From an uncultured Gilliamella sp. (GTDB lineage Bacteria; Pseudomonadota; Gammaproteobacteria; Enterobacterales; Enterobacteriaceae), in NCBI GenBank assembly GCA_945291235.1, contig CALYQY010000003.1, forward strand, positions 1-46,565: a DNA stretch of 46,565 nucleotides, given 5' to 3'. The notes under the pieces were generated by a model, which saw only the letters and a list, made by a program, of their open reading frames with translations, was not told the origin of the DNA and made no database searches. A program made the translations under genes and the position numbers. This document shows positions 1 through 10,155 of this stretch, one piece after another (position 1 is the stretch's first letter; each line of letters begins with the position of its first letter).

Positions 1-75
1 CGCTGACGCCGTGTCAGTGGATGCGCATTATAGGCACTTCATTTTTTTTAGCAAGCAAAAAATTGGCATTTTTTT
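1..75 (-). promoter_or_regulatory. rRNA operon P1-type promoter reading off the left edge
   Basis: Read on the minus strand, positions 32 to 27 are TATAAT, followed by a GCGC discriminator and then TCCACTGACACGG, which is nearly the start region of E. coli rrn P1 promoters (TATAATGCGCCACCACTGACACGG). A -35 hexamer TTGCTA lies at 54 to 49 with the 16-bp spacer usual for rrn P1. Upstream (about 55-75) is an A/T-run-rich stretch like an UP element. The GC-rich discriminator predicts stringent (ppGpp/DksA) control. Transcription should start near position 21 and run leftwards, so the 16S gene should lie just outside the window. Confidence 0.85.
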
Positions 76-507
76 TCGTTTGTCTTATATTTGTTCAGAT
101 CAATGCCTTTGGCAGATTTGATTTTCTACAAATATAAATAGGAACATTACGAAAAAACAGATTATTAGCAGAAAAATTGTTGATAAACTCATACGGCAAG
201 CATTATCGCAAAATTATTTATCTAAATGACCAGAATAAAACTAAGGCGCCATATAAAACAGTGAGAATATCTATCAAGCTGCACACCATTTCAAGGCGAA
301 GCGCCATGTTATGTGATGATATTTTACCGTCTTGGATTGTCTATATAGGTTCAATTGTATAAATATCAAGCCCCTCTACTTACAATATCAATAAAGTAAA
401 TTGCTTGAGATCAAATCATACGCAGTAACAATTCATTTTTATCATAAGATTTGATCTTTCAATCTATTTTGCTGCTGATCAATAACAAAGAGTGAGGAAA
501 CAAAAAA
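76..507. other. Non-coding region upstream of the rRNA promoter
   Basis: About 430 bases of AT-rich sequence between the rRNA promoter and the terminator at 508-533. The part nearest the promoter would be where Fis sites lie in other gammaproteobacteria, but I cannot call individual sites. A 61-codon open frame from a TTG at 177 has no ribosome binding site, an implausible composition and no recognisable similarity, so I do not call it a gene. Confidence 0.5.
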
Positions 508-533
508 CCAGTGCTTCGACTTGAATGCACTGG
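508..533. terminator. Bidirectional intrinsic terminator
   Basis: CCAGTGC (508-514) pairs with GCACTGG (527-533). A-rich sequence lies to the left and CTTTTT to the right, so a U-tract follows the hairpin on either strand. It lies about 65 bases downstream of the acyltransferase gene on the minus strand and probably ends that transcript. It also insulates the rRNA promoter region. Confidence 0.75.
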
Positions 534-596
534 CTTTTTCGGTCAACTAATAATTATTCTTTAATCGTAGTTGATTTGAATGTGGATCAATAAATC

Positions 597-1667
597 CTAT
601 CGACTACCACCAATGAGAAATTTGGCTTTATCTCTGAAGATAAATTTTATTAGATTAGCAATTAGCACACTTATTAATAGTGTTGAGATTAAAAAGCTTA
701 TTGCTCCTAAGGCAGCTAGCTCACCATTACCAGTTTTAATGATGTCGCCAAATGGTGAGGCGATAACTTGTTGCTCTAACAATAATATGACAATTTCATG
801 TATAAAGTAGACAGGAAAACTGATGTTAGCCATATAAGAGAAGAATTTATAAACTTTCCCTTCATTTGTTTTATGATTGATACTATCTAAAAAATAGAGT
901 GCTAAGATAAATAAGACAATTTTTTGTAGCGTGTCATAATAAAGGTTTTCTACCCCAAAATAACTAACATAACGATAAGCATAGGGTATAAACAGACACA
1001 GGCAGAAAAAGAACATAACCAAAATTAAGTTATCTTTAACCGCTTTCATGATCTTTTCATAATTCTGCTTAATCATCATACCGGTTAAATAAACTGGTCC
1101 ATAATGTAAGAGATTCAATAATGGCTTAGTAAAGTCAGGTTTAGTAAACATCACAACCCAAAACATGCAAATTAAACCGGCAATAATCAAACTTTTTTTA
1201 GACCAAGAATAAAGTAGTGGCCCCATTAAATAGATAATAATTATCATCGGCATAAACCATAAAGGTAAAAGCGCAGTACCAGTTAACATCATTTTAACTA
1301 TGGCACTAACCATGCTTGTTTCTGTTGATGAATAAAATGGTAAACCGGATAAATATTGATAATGGAAAAAGAAGAAGCAGAATATCGATACGGATATATA
1401 AGGACAAACAACGGTTTTAAATTTGGATAAATAGTAGGTTTTAGTATCAAATTTATAAGTGAGATGTTGAAATAAAAAACCGGCGATTAAAACAAAAAAA
1501 GTAGTAAAGTTAAATGCAAATAAATTCAAAAAAGAAAACAGATAACTATTAGCAATTAAACCACTATTTTTAAATACCCCTAAGCTGTGGCTAAATACAA
1601 TCATAATAATTGCTAAACCACGTAATACATGGATAGAATGAATTTTCTGAGCTTTTACTGATGTCAT
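597..1667 (-). CDS. Acyltransferase family 3 (OafA/WecH-like) membrane protein
   Basis: Integral membrane O-acyltransferase of the Acyltransferase_3 family, whose members move acetyl or other acyl groups onto sugars of surface polysaccharides. The N-terminus carries the family signature: a short polar stretch, then I-H-x-L-R-G-L-A-I-I-M-I-V-F-S-H-S, with the Arg and His expected in the first membrane segment. About ten hydrophobic segments follow, including a late V-Y-F-I-H-E segment typical of the family. I chose the ATG at 1667 (356 residues). A TTG at 1703 would add 12 residues; neither has a clear Shine-Dalgarno sequence. The gene stands alone. The acceptor cannot be told from sequence, and no glycan genes lie next to it. 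Confidence 0.75.
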   Translation of the reverse strand: MTSVKAQKIHSIHVLRGLAIIMIVFSHSLGVFKNSGLIANSYLFSFLNLFAFNFTTFFVLIAGFLFQHLTYKFDTKTYYLSKFKTVVCPYISVSIFCFFFFHYQYLSGLPFYSSTETSMVSAIVKMMLTGTALLPLWFMPMIIIIYLMGPLLYSWSKKSLIIAGLICMFWVVMFTKPDFTKPLLNLLHYGPVYLTGMMIKQNYEKIMKAVKDNLILVMFFFCLCLFIPYAYRYVSYFGVENLYYDTLQKIVLFILALYFLDSINHKTNEGKVYKFFSYMANISFPVYFIHEIVILLLEQQVIASPFGDIIKTGNGELAALGAISFLISTLLISVLIANLIKFIFRDKAKFLIGGSR

Positions 1668-1819
1668 TTTCAAATACGGATAGTTAACAGATTTAATTTG
1701 CAATACATTAACACATATTCTTACAGAGAAAACTAGCTTTTACAAAAATAAAAAAACAAAATAAATCTTGACAAAAATAGACTTTAAATCCTTACATTAT
1801 AATAAATATTTTCGCTTAG

Positions 1820-2071
1820 CTATTTTGCTAACTTTTTAGCTGCAAATGAACAGATAGGAATAATTTCCCGTTGTTCTTGCTGTAATTTTTCAACCACCCG
1901 ATCTAATAATTTATCAGCAATACCTTGCCCTCGATAAGACGGCTCAATATAAGTATGATTAATCGTTGCTTTATTTTGCCCAATACGAGTAAAGGTCATT
2001 TCACCAACTTGATTATCATTTTCATCACAAACATAAAACCGATTTTTATCTTCTAAATAATGTAGTGACAT
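1820..2071 (-). CDS. Small GNAT-like N-acetyltransferase (YjdJ/COG2388 type)
   Basis: An 83-residue protein of the short GNAT-like family that includes E. coli YjdJ. It keeps only the acetyl-CoA-binding core. The sequence reads beta strands (FYVCDENDNQVGEMTF), then the family motif Y-I-E-P-S-Y-R-G-Q-G-I-A-D-K-L-L (about 42-57) corresponding to the pyrophosphate-binding loop, then I-I-P-I-C-S-F-A near the end. Shine-Dalgarno AAGGAAAG precedes the ATG at 2071. The substrate is unknown for the family; a nucleophilic Cys in the I-C-S-F-A segment is typical. Cytoplasmic, probably monocistronic. Confidence 0.8.
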   Translation of the reverse strand: MSLHYLEDKNRFYVCDENDNQVGEMTFTRIGQNKATINHTYIEPSYRGQGIADKLLDRVVEKLQQEQREIIPICSFAAKKLAK

Positions 2072-2197
2072 AAGTTCTTTCCTTATTGACTGTTTTTAAG
2101 ATTTATCGAGCGACTGCTAAGCTCACAGATGATTAAGAAAGGTAAAGACTACTTTAATATAAACGAATAATTTGCAGAAACGAAGTTTAAATCTAAA

Positions 2198-2251
2198 AGG
2201 TGAATTTTTGCCGATAATAACTTTAGCGCTATAAACTTCAAAATTTCACCT
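2198..2251 (-). terminator. Probable terminator downstream of pfkA
   Basis: AGGTGAA (2198-2204) pairs with TTCACCT (2245-2251), and after one mismatch four more A-T pairs extend the stem. The loop is about 30 bases and itself contains TAGCGCTA. On the minus strand the right arm is followed by TTTTAG. Position fits the end of the pfkA transcript. The long loop makes it weaker than a classic terminator. Confidence 0.45.
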
Positions 2252-2309
2252 AATTGTTAGTTATATTACTTTGATTAACATTGCTTGAGCAATTTAAAAT
2301 CAATCAATA

Positions 2310-3272
2310 TTAAAATAAGCGTTTTGCTGTATTATATAAATCCATATCAAATGGTCGTTTCATGGTGTTGATCGCTTCGATAATATCGTGATGTACTAAT
2401 TTGCCATTTTGTACACCGACACAGCGCCCAGCGTGTCCTTGCTGTAATAATTCTACCGCAAAAGCACCCATACGAGAACCTAAAATACGATCGTAAGGCA
2501 CTGGTGAGCCACCACGTTGTACATGGCCTAATACTGTTGCCCTGGTTTCATGATGAACCGCCGCTTCAATATCAGCAGCTAGCTTATTCACATCGCACAT
2601 ATGTTCTGTAACAGTGACGATGGCATGTTTTTTCCCTTTTGCAAATCCTAATTTGATCTCTTCAATTAGGTCTTCTTTAGTATAAGAAACTTCAGGAATA
2701 ATCATAAATTCACAGCCGCCAGCAACCGCTGCATTTAAGGTTAAATCACCACAATCACGTCCCATAATTTCGATAACCGAAATACGGTGATGCGAAGAAC
2801 AAGTATCACGTAATCTATCAATTGCTTCAACGGCAGTGCTTAGTGCAGTGAAATAACCGATTGTGTAATCAGTCCCACGGATATCATTATCTATTGTGCC
2901 TGGTAGACCAATACATGGGAAACCTTCTTCCGTTAAACGCATTGCTCCCATATAAGAGCCATCACCACCAATAACGACTAATGCATCGATTTGATGTTGT
3001 TTTAAGTTAGCAATAGCTTTTTGCCTAACTTCTTTATCTTTGAACTCAGGAAATCTTGCAGAACCTAAAAAAGTACCGCCTCGAGTAATAATATCCGATA
3101 CACTCGAACGGTCTAACTGTGTGATTCGATTTTCACAAAGACCTAAATAACCGTCATAAATACCAAAAACATCCAGACCTTCTGTTAGTGCAGTTCTTAC
3201 TACACCACGAATAGCTGCATTCATCCCCGGTGCATCACCACCACTGGTTAAAATACCTATTTTTTTTATCAT
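2310..3272 (-). CDS. pfkA: 6-phosphofructokinase isozyme 1
   Basis: ATP-dependent phosphofructokinase: fructose 6-phosphate + ATP to fructose 1,6-bisphosphate, the committed step of glycolysis. The product begins [20 protein letters not shown], almost as in E. coli PfkA, and is exactly 320 residues. Seen are the ATP loop (T-S-G-G-D), G-G-D-G-S-Y (about 102-107), the catalytic P-G-T-I-D-N-D-I loop with the base Asp, and M-G-R-D-C-G-D-L in substrate binding. I placed the start at the ATG at 3272 because GGAG lies 9 bases upstream; the upstream in-frame TTG lies before that Shine-Dalgarno. fieF lies just upstream on the same strand, as in E. coli. Confidence 0.97.
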   Translation of the reverse strand: MIKKIGILTSGGDAPGMNAAIRGVVRTALTEGLDVFGIYDGYLGLCENRITQLDRSSVSDIITRGGTFLGSARFPEFKDKEVRQKAIANLKQHQIDALVVIGGDGSYMGAMRLTEEGFPCIGLPGTIDNDIRGTDYTIGYFTALSTAVEAIDRLRDTCSSHHRISVIEIMGRDCGDLTLNAAVAGGCEFMIIPEVSYTKEDLIEEIKLGFAKGKKHAIVTVTEHMCDVNKLAADIEAAVHHETRATVLGHVQRGGSPVPYDRILGSRMGAFAVELLQQGHAGRCVGVQNGKLVHHDIIEAINTMKRPFDMDLYNTAKRLF

Positions 3273-3364
3273 ACAAAATAACTCCAAATTATTGACTTTT
3301 GGCTATTATAGAGTCTTAACAGATATCTAACAATAGAAGATAAAAGCTATTTTGAATGATTTTT

Positions 3365-4261
3365 CTACTGATTTTTTTCAGTAGGTACAACCGAGAGAGG
3401 ATCTTGATGAATAATAACTTTTGCCGGAGAGAACTCTTTTGAGATGCTTTTTTCGATAGCATCAGCAATAGCATGCGCTTTAATTAACGGTAAATTATCA
3501 TCCAGTTCAATATGCAACTGAATAAATTTAACCGGGCCGGCTTGTCTGGTTTTGAGATCATGGAAACCATGCACATCTGAATACATCGCAACAATTTCAG
3601 CGATTCTAGTGTTATCACTATCAGGTAATGCACGATCAAGTAGATCTTGAATGGCATTGTAAGCAATTTTACAAGCATTATAAAAAATATAGAGCGATAT
3701 AAAAAATGCAAAGCCAGCATCGGCATAAGCAACCCCGTACCAACTTAAACATAAAGCAATAACAACAGCAATATTCATAAACAAATCAGAAGAGTAATGC
3801 AACATATCCGCTTGTATGGCTTTACTTTTTGTGACTTTAATGACATGTCTTTGATATAAAATTAATGTTGCAGTAAAAACAGTAGAAATAGTTGATACCA
3901 AAATACCTAGTAACGGCGTTTGAATACTGGTTGGATAGATCATTGATTTGATACTTGATAGCAATAACACCGTTGCAGAGCCGATAATAAAGGTACCTTG
4001 CGCTAAAGCCGCTAGCGATTCAGCTTTACCATGACCAAAGGTATGGTCGTCATCAGCAGGTTTTAATGCATAACGAACCAAAAAGAAATTAAGACCAGAC
4101 GCTAATAGGTCGATACCGGAATCTAACAATGACGCAAATAAGCTCATCGACCCGGTTAGCCAACAGGTAATTAATTTAATGATTATCAGAAAAGTAGAAA
4201 TTAAAACAGCACTTAATGTCGCTCTTTTAACTAACTTTTCATACAATGCTGAAGATTGCAT
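3365..4261 (-). CDS. fieF: Cation-efflux transporter FieF (CDF family)
   Basis: Inner-membrane Zn(II)/Fe(II)-proton antiporter of the cation diffusion facilitator family. The 298-residue product (E. coli 300) has six membrane segments and the metal-site motifs D-S-G-I-D in TM2, H-x-F-G-H-G-K-A-E in the TM2-3 region, and Q-A-D-M-L-H-Y-S-S-D in TM5. A cytoplasmic C-terminal domain follows, with L-D-R-A-L-P-D and H-D-L-K-T-R-Q-A-G-P. I used the ATG at 4261 (MQSSALYEKL), which aligns with the E. coli N-terminus and leaves 7 bases after yajL. An earlier in-frame TTG would overlap yajL. It probably shares a transcript with yajL and sits next to pfkA. Confidence 0.93.
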   Translation of the reverse strand: MQSSALYEKLVKRATLSAVLISTFLIIIKLITCWLTGSMSLFASLLDSGIDLLASGLNFFLVRYALKPADDDHTFGHGKAESLAALAQGTFIIGSATVLLLSSIKSMIYPTSIQTPLLGILVSTISTVFTATLILYQRHVIKVTKSKAIQADMLHYSSDLFMNIAVVIALCLSWYGVAYADAGFAFFISLYIFYNACKIAYNAIQDLLDRALPDSDNTRIAEIVAMYSDVHGFHDLKTRQAGPVKFIQLHIELDDNLPLIKAHAIADAIEKSISKEFSPAKVIIHQDPLSVVPTEKNQ

Positions 4262-4268
4262 GTAATGG

Positions 4269-4847
4269 CTATTGATAGTTATCGATGCCAAGCGGTAAAA
4301 CAAGTTGCTTTGCAACTTCCGCCGCTTTTTCAGCCCCTAATAAAGCATCAATGATTTTTAATGCAAAATCAATTGACGTTGCCGGGCCTTGACTGGTGAT
4401 CACTTTGTGTTTTACATCAAAATAAGCTCTATCAGATTTCCAATGTTTAAATGCATCTTTAGTCGTCGGATAACCGGTCATGTATGCATCAGGAAGTAAA
4501 TTATGATATTGGAACACCATTGCTGGTGATGCGCAAATCGCAGCGATAATGTTACCGGCTTGATGCGTCTGTTTTAATTTTTCAATTAGCGCCGGGCAAT
4601 CTCTGAAATTTTCAGCGCCTTTTAAGCCACCCGGTAAAATCACAATATCAAAATTAAGGTCTTTAACTTCGTTAAATGTTTTTTGCGCTAAAATTGTTAC
4701 GCCTCGTGAACATTTAACTTCACGTGTTTGGGAGATACTGGCATCGGTCACTTCAATGCCAGCACGGGTTAAAAGGTCAATAACAGTCACTGCTTCCGTT
4801 TCTTCACAGCCTTCTGATAAAACGATTAATGCTTTTTTAGTCATCAT
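4269..4847 (-). CDS. yajL: DJ-1/PfpI family protein YajL
   Basis: DJ-1/ThiJ superfamily protein; E. coli YajL is described as a chaperone and protein/nucleotide deglycase protecting against glyoxals and oxidative thiol damage. The 192-residue single domain starts K-K-A-L-I-V-L-S-E-G-C-E-E-T-E-A-V-T, which includes the conserved Glu. The nucleophile-elbow Cys is in A-A-I-C-A-S-P-A (about residue 105), and there is a late T-S-Q-G-P-A-T-S motif. GGAG precedes a pair of ATG codons (4847 and 4844), either of which could start. It lies between murA and fieF on the same strand. Confidence 0.9.
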   Translation of the reverse strand: MMTKKALIVLSEGCEETEAVTVIDLLTRAGIEVTDASISQTREVKCSRGVTILAQKTFNEVKDLNFDIVILPGGLKGAENFRDCPALIEKLKQTHQAGNIIAAICASPAMVFQYHNLLPDAYMTGYPTTKDAFKHWKSDRAYFDVKHKVITSQGPATSIDFALKIIDALLGAEKAAEVAKQLVLPLGIDNYQ

Positions 4848-4896
4848 TACACTCCTTTTAACCCTAATGATTTAACACAAAATTGACAGCGCAAAA

Positions 4897-6443
<1,547 letters not shown>

Positions 6444-6641
6444 ATGTTTGATTCAATTGCCAAAGCAGGAAAATACCTCGGTCAAGCAGCTAAACTCATG
6501 GTGGGCATTCCCGATTATGATACCTATGTGCAACATATGAAGTTGACGCATCCCGATCAGACCCCAATGACTTATGAAGAGTTTTTCAAAGAGCGGCAAG
6601 ATGCACGTTACGGCGGTAAAGGTGGTTTTAAATGCTGTTAA
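6444..6641 (+). CDS. YbdD/YjiX-family small protein
   Basis: A 65-residue protein of the YbdD/YjiX (DUF466) family. Its members are encoded beside CstA/BtsT-type peptide or pyruvate transporters and usually next to the GTPase YjiA; their role is unknown. Family marks are [11 protein letters not shown] (about 20-30), [13 protein letters not shown] and the C-terminal [11 protein letters not shown], with two terminal Cys. It is followed 17 bases later by yjiA. Oddly, no btsT/cstA gene lies upstream: murA does. The GTPase pairing is kept but the transporter is missing from the locus. Confidence 0.85.
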   Translation: MFDSIAKAGKYLGQAAKLMVGIPDYDTYVQHMKLTHPDQTPMTYEEFFKERQDARYGGKGGFKCC

Positions 6642-6658
6642 CCGTTGAGAGATAAGTA

Positions 6659-7699
6659 ATGACAGACCAGCTCCCTTCTTCTTTACTGCCCGTCACTTTA
6701 CTAACTGGTTTTCTCGGTTCCGGTAAAACAACGCTGATCAATTATCTGTTGAAACATCATCATGATGAGAAAATAATCATCATTGAAAACGAATTTGGTC
6801 CGGTCAACCTTGATAGTGAATTATTAAATACCAGCACAGATATTCAAATTGTCGAAATGACAAATGGCTGTATTTGTTGTACTGTGCAGGGTGAACTTAC
6901 CGAAGCACTACATCAATTACATGCTCAACGAGCCAGCGGAGAGCTGCAATTTGATCGGCTTATTATTGAAACTACAGGCCTTGCCGATCCCGCACCGATT
7001 ATTCAAACGTTTTTTATTGATGATTTAATCCGTCAAACCATTGAACTTGATGCAATTATTACTCTCGTTGATGCCCAACATATTACTCAACAGTTAGATG
7101 AGCACCGTGTTGCGCAATCACAAATCGGATTTGCCGATCGCATAATTATCACAAAAACAGATTGCATTGATGATGAGCAAAAATCTCAAGTATTAAATAG
7201 AATCAATCAAATTAATAATAAAGCACAAATTTTTCAAGCCATTAAGGGGGAAATCCCGAAATCACAATGGCTAGACATTCATGCCTTTGATTTGAACGAT
7301 GAGCTTAATATTAATCAAGGCTTTTTTGTCATCAACCCTTCAAAAAATCAAGAAGTTAATTTCAAATCTATCCCCTATGCCAAACCGTCTAACGCTTGGA
7401 ATGATAATATCTGTTCTTATCTGTTTGAAGCCGGAGAACTTGATCTTAAAAAGATTGGCAGTTTTATGGAAAGTTTAGTCGAGCAGTACGGAAATGACAT
7501 GTTACGTTACAAAGGGGTGTTGGCAATTAAAGATAATGAACAACGTTTGATTGTTCAAGGTGTACATAAAGTGGTTGGATTTGACTATGGCTCACCATGG
7601 CAAGATCCAGCGCAAAAAGTGTCTCGCTTAGTGGTGATTAGTCGTAAATTACCATTTGAAACATTAAATGAAGCATTTTTAAAAACGGTTGCCAATTAA
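6659..7699 (+). CDS. yjiA: CobW/COG0523-family GTPase YjiA
   Basis: Metal-binding G3E-family GTPase. COG0523 proteins act as metallochaperones or metal-dependent GTPases; E. coli YjiA binds Zn and hydrolyses GTP, but its client is not settled. The 346 residues show Walker A (G-F-L-G-S-G-K-T-T, 17-25), E-N-E-F-G, the metal motif C-I-C-C (71-74), the switch segment E-T-T-G-L-A-D-P-A-P, T-K-T-D in place of the usual NKxD, and a C-terminal CobW_C domain (about 240-340). No His-rich tail is present. It is cotranscribed with the yjiX-like gene. Confidence 0.9.
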   Translation: MTDQLPSSLLPVTLLTGFLGSGKTTLINYLLKHHHDEKIIIIENEFGPVNLDSELLNTSTDIQIVEMTNGCICCTVQGELTEALHQLHAQRASGELQFDRLIIETTGLADPAPIIQTFFIDDLIRQTIELDAIITLVDAQHITQQLDEHRVAQSQIGFADRIIITKTDCIDDEQKSQVLNRINQINNKAQIFQAIKGEIPKSQWLDIHAFDLNDELNINQGFFVINPSKNQEVNFKSIPYAKPSNAWNDNICSYLFEAGELDLKKIGSFMESLVEQYGNDMLRYKGVLAIKDNEQRLIVQGVHKVVGFDYGSPWQDPAQKVSRLVVISRKLPFETLNEAFLKTVAN

Positions 7700-7877
7700 C
7701 GCTTTGATTGAAAAAGCACATTTAATATTTGTTTTTTATACTGAAACGTAGGGTATTTCTGAAAGTTCTTGACAAAAATAACGAATCTCATCAATCATTG
7801 TACGAATAAACACATTTTGCAATAAATTGTGTTAATATAAGCGCCATTCAAAAGCTCAAAACTAACGAAATAAAAGC

Positions 7878-8939
7878 ATGGATTACGATATTGCAATTAT
7901 TGGTCTTGGACCAGCCGGCAGTACACTAGCGCGTCTACTTAGCTCATCTTTCAAAGTTATTGCATTAGATAAAAAACATCAAACTGGTGATGAAGGGTTT
8001 CATAAGCCATGCGGTGGATTATTAGCCGATGATGCACAAAAAGCTTTTGTCAGACAAAATTTAAATTTACCAAAAAGTATTTTGACCGATCCTCAAATCT
8101 TCAGTGTCAAAACATTTGATTTACAATCAAAACTTGTGCGTAATTATCAACGCAGTTATGTCAGCTTTGATAGGCACAAATTTGATCTTTGGTTGAAATC
8201 TCTCATCCCGGAAAATGTCACGGTTCTACATAATACGTTATGTAAAGAAGTGAGAAGAGTCATTGATGGCTATCAAGTTACTTATCAAGACGAAAATAAA
8301 GTAGAACATAACATCACCGCACAATATGTTGTCGGGGCTGATGGTGCTAATTCAGTTGTCCGAAGAATGCGTTATCCAAATCATTCGATAAGGCAATATG
8401 TTGCCATTCAACAATGGTTTGCTGATAAAAATCCGCATCCTTTTTATTCATGTATTTTTGATAATGCGACCACTAATTGCTATGCCTGGAGCATTTCTAA
8501 AGACGGATACTTTTTTTTTGGTGGTGCCTTTGCCAAAAAAGAAGCCAATGAACATTTTGAGTTATTAAAAGAGAAATTAACTCAGCAAGGATTTGTTTTT
8601 GGTGAGCCATTAAAAACCGAAAAATGTTTAGTCGTTTACCCAAATCGATTCCGTGATTTTTATACCGGTAATGAAAACATATTTCTAATCGGCGAAGCCG
8701 CAGGATTTATCAGTGCCAGTTCGTTAGAAGGAATTAGCTACGCGCTTGATAGCGCTGAAATTTTAAGCAAAATATTCAATGATCGGCACCCCAAACCGAA
8801 TAAACGTTATTATCAAAAAACCATGCCACTACGCATCAAACTGTATAGCAAAATCATTAAGGCCAAATTTTTAACCACGCCATTATGGCGTAAATTAATC
8901 ATGGCAAGCAAAATCCAACACATAAATACAATAAAGTAA
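7878..8939 (+). CDS. cbrA: FAD-dependent oxidoreductase CbrA
   Basis: Geranylgeranyl-reductase-like flavoprotein. From memory it resembles E. coli CbrA (linked to colicin M tolerance) over the whole length, including A-L-D-K-K-H-Q, K-P-C-G-G-L-L and F-Y-S-C-I-F-D-N. The N-terminal dinucleotide fold reads I-I-G-L-G-P-A-G-S (about 7-15); G-A-D-G-A-N-S-V-V-R-R is the second FAD motif, and L-I-G-E-A-A-G-F-I-S-A-S-S-L-E-G lies near the flavin in the C-terminal half. It has 353 residues. The physiological substrate, perhaps a polyprenyl lipid, is not established. No strong Shine-Dalgarno is visible. can follows after 54 bases. Confidence 0.9.
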   Translation: MDYDIAIIGLGPAGSTLARLLSSSFKVIALDKKHQTGDEGFHKPCGGLLADDAQKAFVRQNLNLPKSILTDPQIFSVKTFDLQSKLVRNYQRSYVSFDRHKFDLWLKSLIPENVTVLHNTLCKEVRRVIDGYQVTYQDENKVEHNITAQYVVGADGANSVVRRMRYPNHSIRQYVAIQQWFADKNPHPFYSCIFDNATTNCYAWSISKDGYFFFGGAFAKKEANEHFELLKEKLTQQGFVFGEPLKTEKCLVVYPNRFRDFYTGNENIFLIGEAAGFISASSLEGISYALDSAEILSKIFNDRHPKPNKRYYQKTMPLRIKLYSKIIKAKFLTTPLWRKLIMASKIQHINTIK

Positions 8940-8993
8940 TTAGTACGTGTTAGCAGTTAACTCTGTCAAATAGTAATGTAATAAAAGGAAATA

Positions 8994-9662
8994 ATGAGTA
9001 TGTTTGATGTAAACGATCTGATTCGTTTTAATCACGAATGGTCAGAAAAAATAGAATTAGAAGATCCGGATTTTTTTAAACAGCTTGCAATTGCTCAAAA
9101 TCCTAAGTTTTTATGGATTGGTTGTTCTGATAGCCGAGTCCCTGCTGAAAAGCTGATCAAATTAAAGCCCGGCGAATTATTCGTTCATCGTAATGTCGGT
9201 AATTTAGTCATTCACACCGACTTAAATTGTTTATCAGTCGTACAATATGCGGTTGATGTGCTTGAAATAGAAGACATTATTGTATGTGGTCATTTAGGCT
9301 GTGGTGGTATTCGTGCGGCGGTTGAAAATCCGGACTTAGGCTTGATCAATAATTGGTTATTGCATATTCGTGATTTATGGTTTCGTTACAGTTCGTTAAT
9401 TGGTGAATTTCCGGCTAATATCCGTATGGATATTTTGTGTGAACTAAATGTTATTGAACAAGTCTATAACCTTGGCCATTCAACCATTATCCAATCGGCT
9501 TGGCAACGAGGAAAGAAAATCAACTTACATGGCTGGGTTTATGGTATTGATAATGGCAAGATCACCGATTTACACATCAGCTCATCCAGCAGTGAAAATT
9601 TAGAAATCAATTATCGTGAAGCGATTTCTTACCTGTTAAATCTACACAAATCACAACAATAA
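8994..9662 (+). CDS. can: Beta-class carbonic anhydrase
   Basis: Interconverts CO2 and bicarbonate, supplying bicarbonate to carboxylases. The 222 residues match the E. coli Can family. Zinc ligands are Cys44 and Asp46 in C-S-D-S-R, and His100 and Cys103 in C-G-H-L-G-C-G-G. Asp46-Arg48 form the usual catalytic dyad. AAGGAAATA precedes the ATG at 8994. Its stop codon is only two bases from the stop of the convergent nrdG, and no terminator hairpin separates them, so the two transcripts probably overlap. Confidence 0.95.
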   Translation: MSMFDVNDLIRFNHEWSEKIELEDPDFFKQLAIAQNPKFLWIGCSDSRVPAEKLIKLKPGELFVHRNVGNLVIHTDLNCLSVVQYAVDVLEIEDIIVCGHLGCGGIRAAVENPDLGLINNWLLHIRDLWFRYSSLIGEFPANIRMDILCELNVIEQVYNLGHSTIIQSAWQRGKKINLHGWVYGIDNGKITDLHISSSSSENLEINYREAISYLLNLHKSQQ

Positions 9663-9664
9663 TT

Positions 9665-10138
9665 TTAGGATGGATCTTTAAAACGGTAGATGACTTGATT
9701 GCTACTTCCTCGCCATAATAGCCTTGGATCGGCAAGTTCTTGCACAAACTTGCCATCGATAAGTACATCAATATAAGGAATAACCGCTTGTTGTTCAGCG
9801 GTTAATTCGTCAAGTTTATACCCTGTCCATAACCAGATATCTTTATTCTCACACTCAGATTTTACCCGTTTAACCAATTTTAATATTGCCGGGACATTTT
9901 GCGGATGCAACGGATCACCGCCGGAGAGAGATAACCCTTGACGTTTAATTTCGGTGTCTTGTAAATCTTTAATAATTTGATCTTCAAGTGATTGTGTAAA
10001 TGGCGAACCAGAATTTAATCCCCAAGTACTTTTGTTATAGCAGCCGGGACACTGATGTACACAGCCTGCTACAAAAAGTACACAGCGAGTCCCTTCGCCA
10101 TTAACCACATCGACTGGATAGTAACGATGATAATTCAT
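9665..10138 (-). CDS. nrdG: Anaerobic ribonucleotide reductase-activating protein
   Basis: Radical-SAM activase that makes the glycyl radical on NrdD under anaerobiosis. The 157-residue protein carries the CX3CX2C cluster motif C-V-H-Q-C-P-G-C (Cys26, 30, 33), which holds the 4Fe-4S cluster that cleaves SAM, and the G-G-D-P-L motif of SAM-binding enzymes. It starts 17 bases after nrdD, so it belongs to the nrdDG operon under the NrdR boxes upstream. Confidence 0.96.
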   Translation of the reverse strand: MNYHRYYPVDVVNGEGTRCVLFVAGCVHQCPGCYNKSTWGLNSGSPFTQSLEDQIIKDLQDTEIKRQGLSLSGGDPLHPQNVPAILKLVKRVKSECENKDIWLWTGYKLDELTAEQQAVIPYIDVLIDGKFVQELADPRLLWRGSSNQVIYRFKDPS

Positions 10139-10155
10139 AAGTTTTTCATGAATAA

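Noticed and set aside
177..362. 61-codon plus-strand frame behind the rRNA promoter
   Set aside because: TTG start with no Shine-Dalgarno, composition unlike the other proteins, no recognisable motif, and located in an rRNA upstream activating region.
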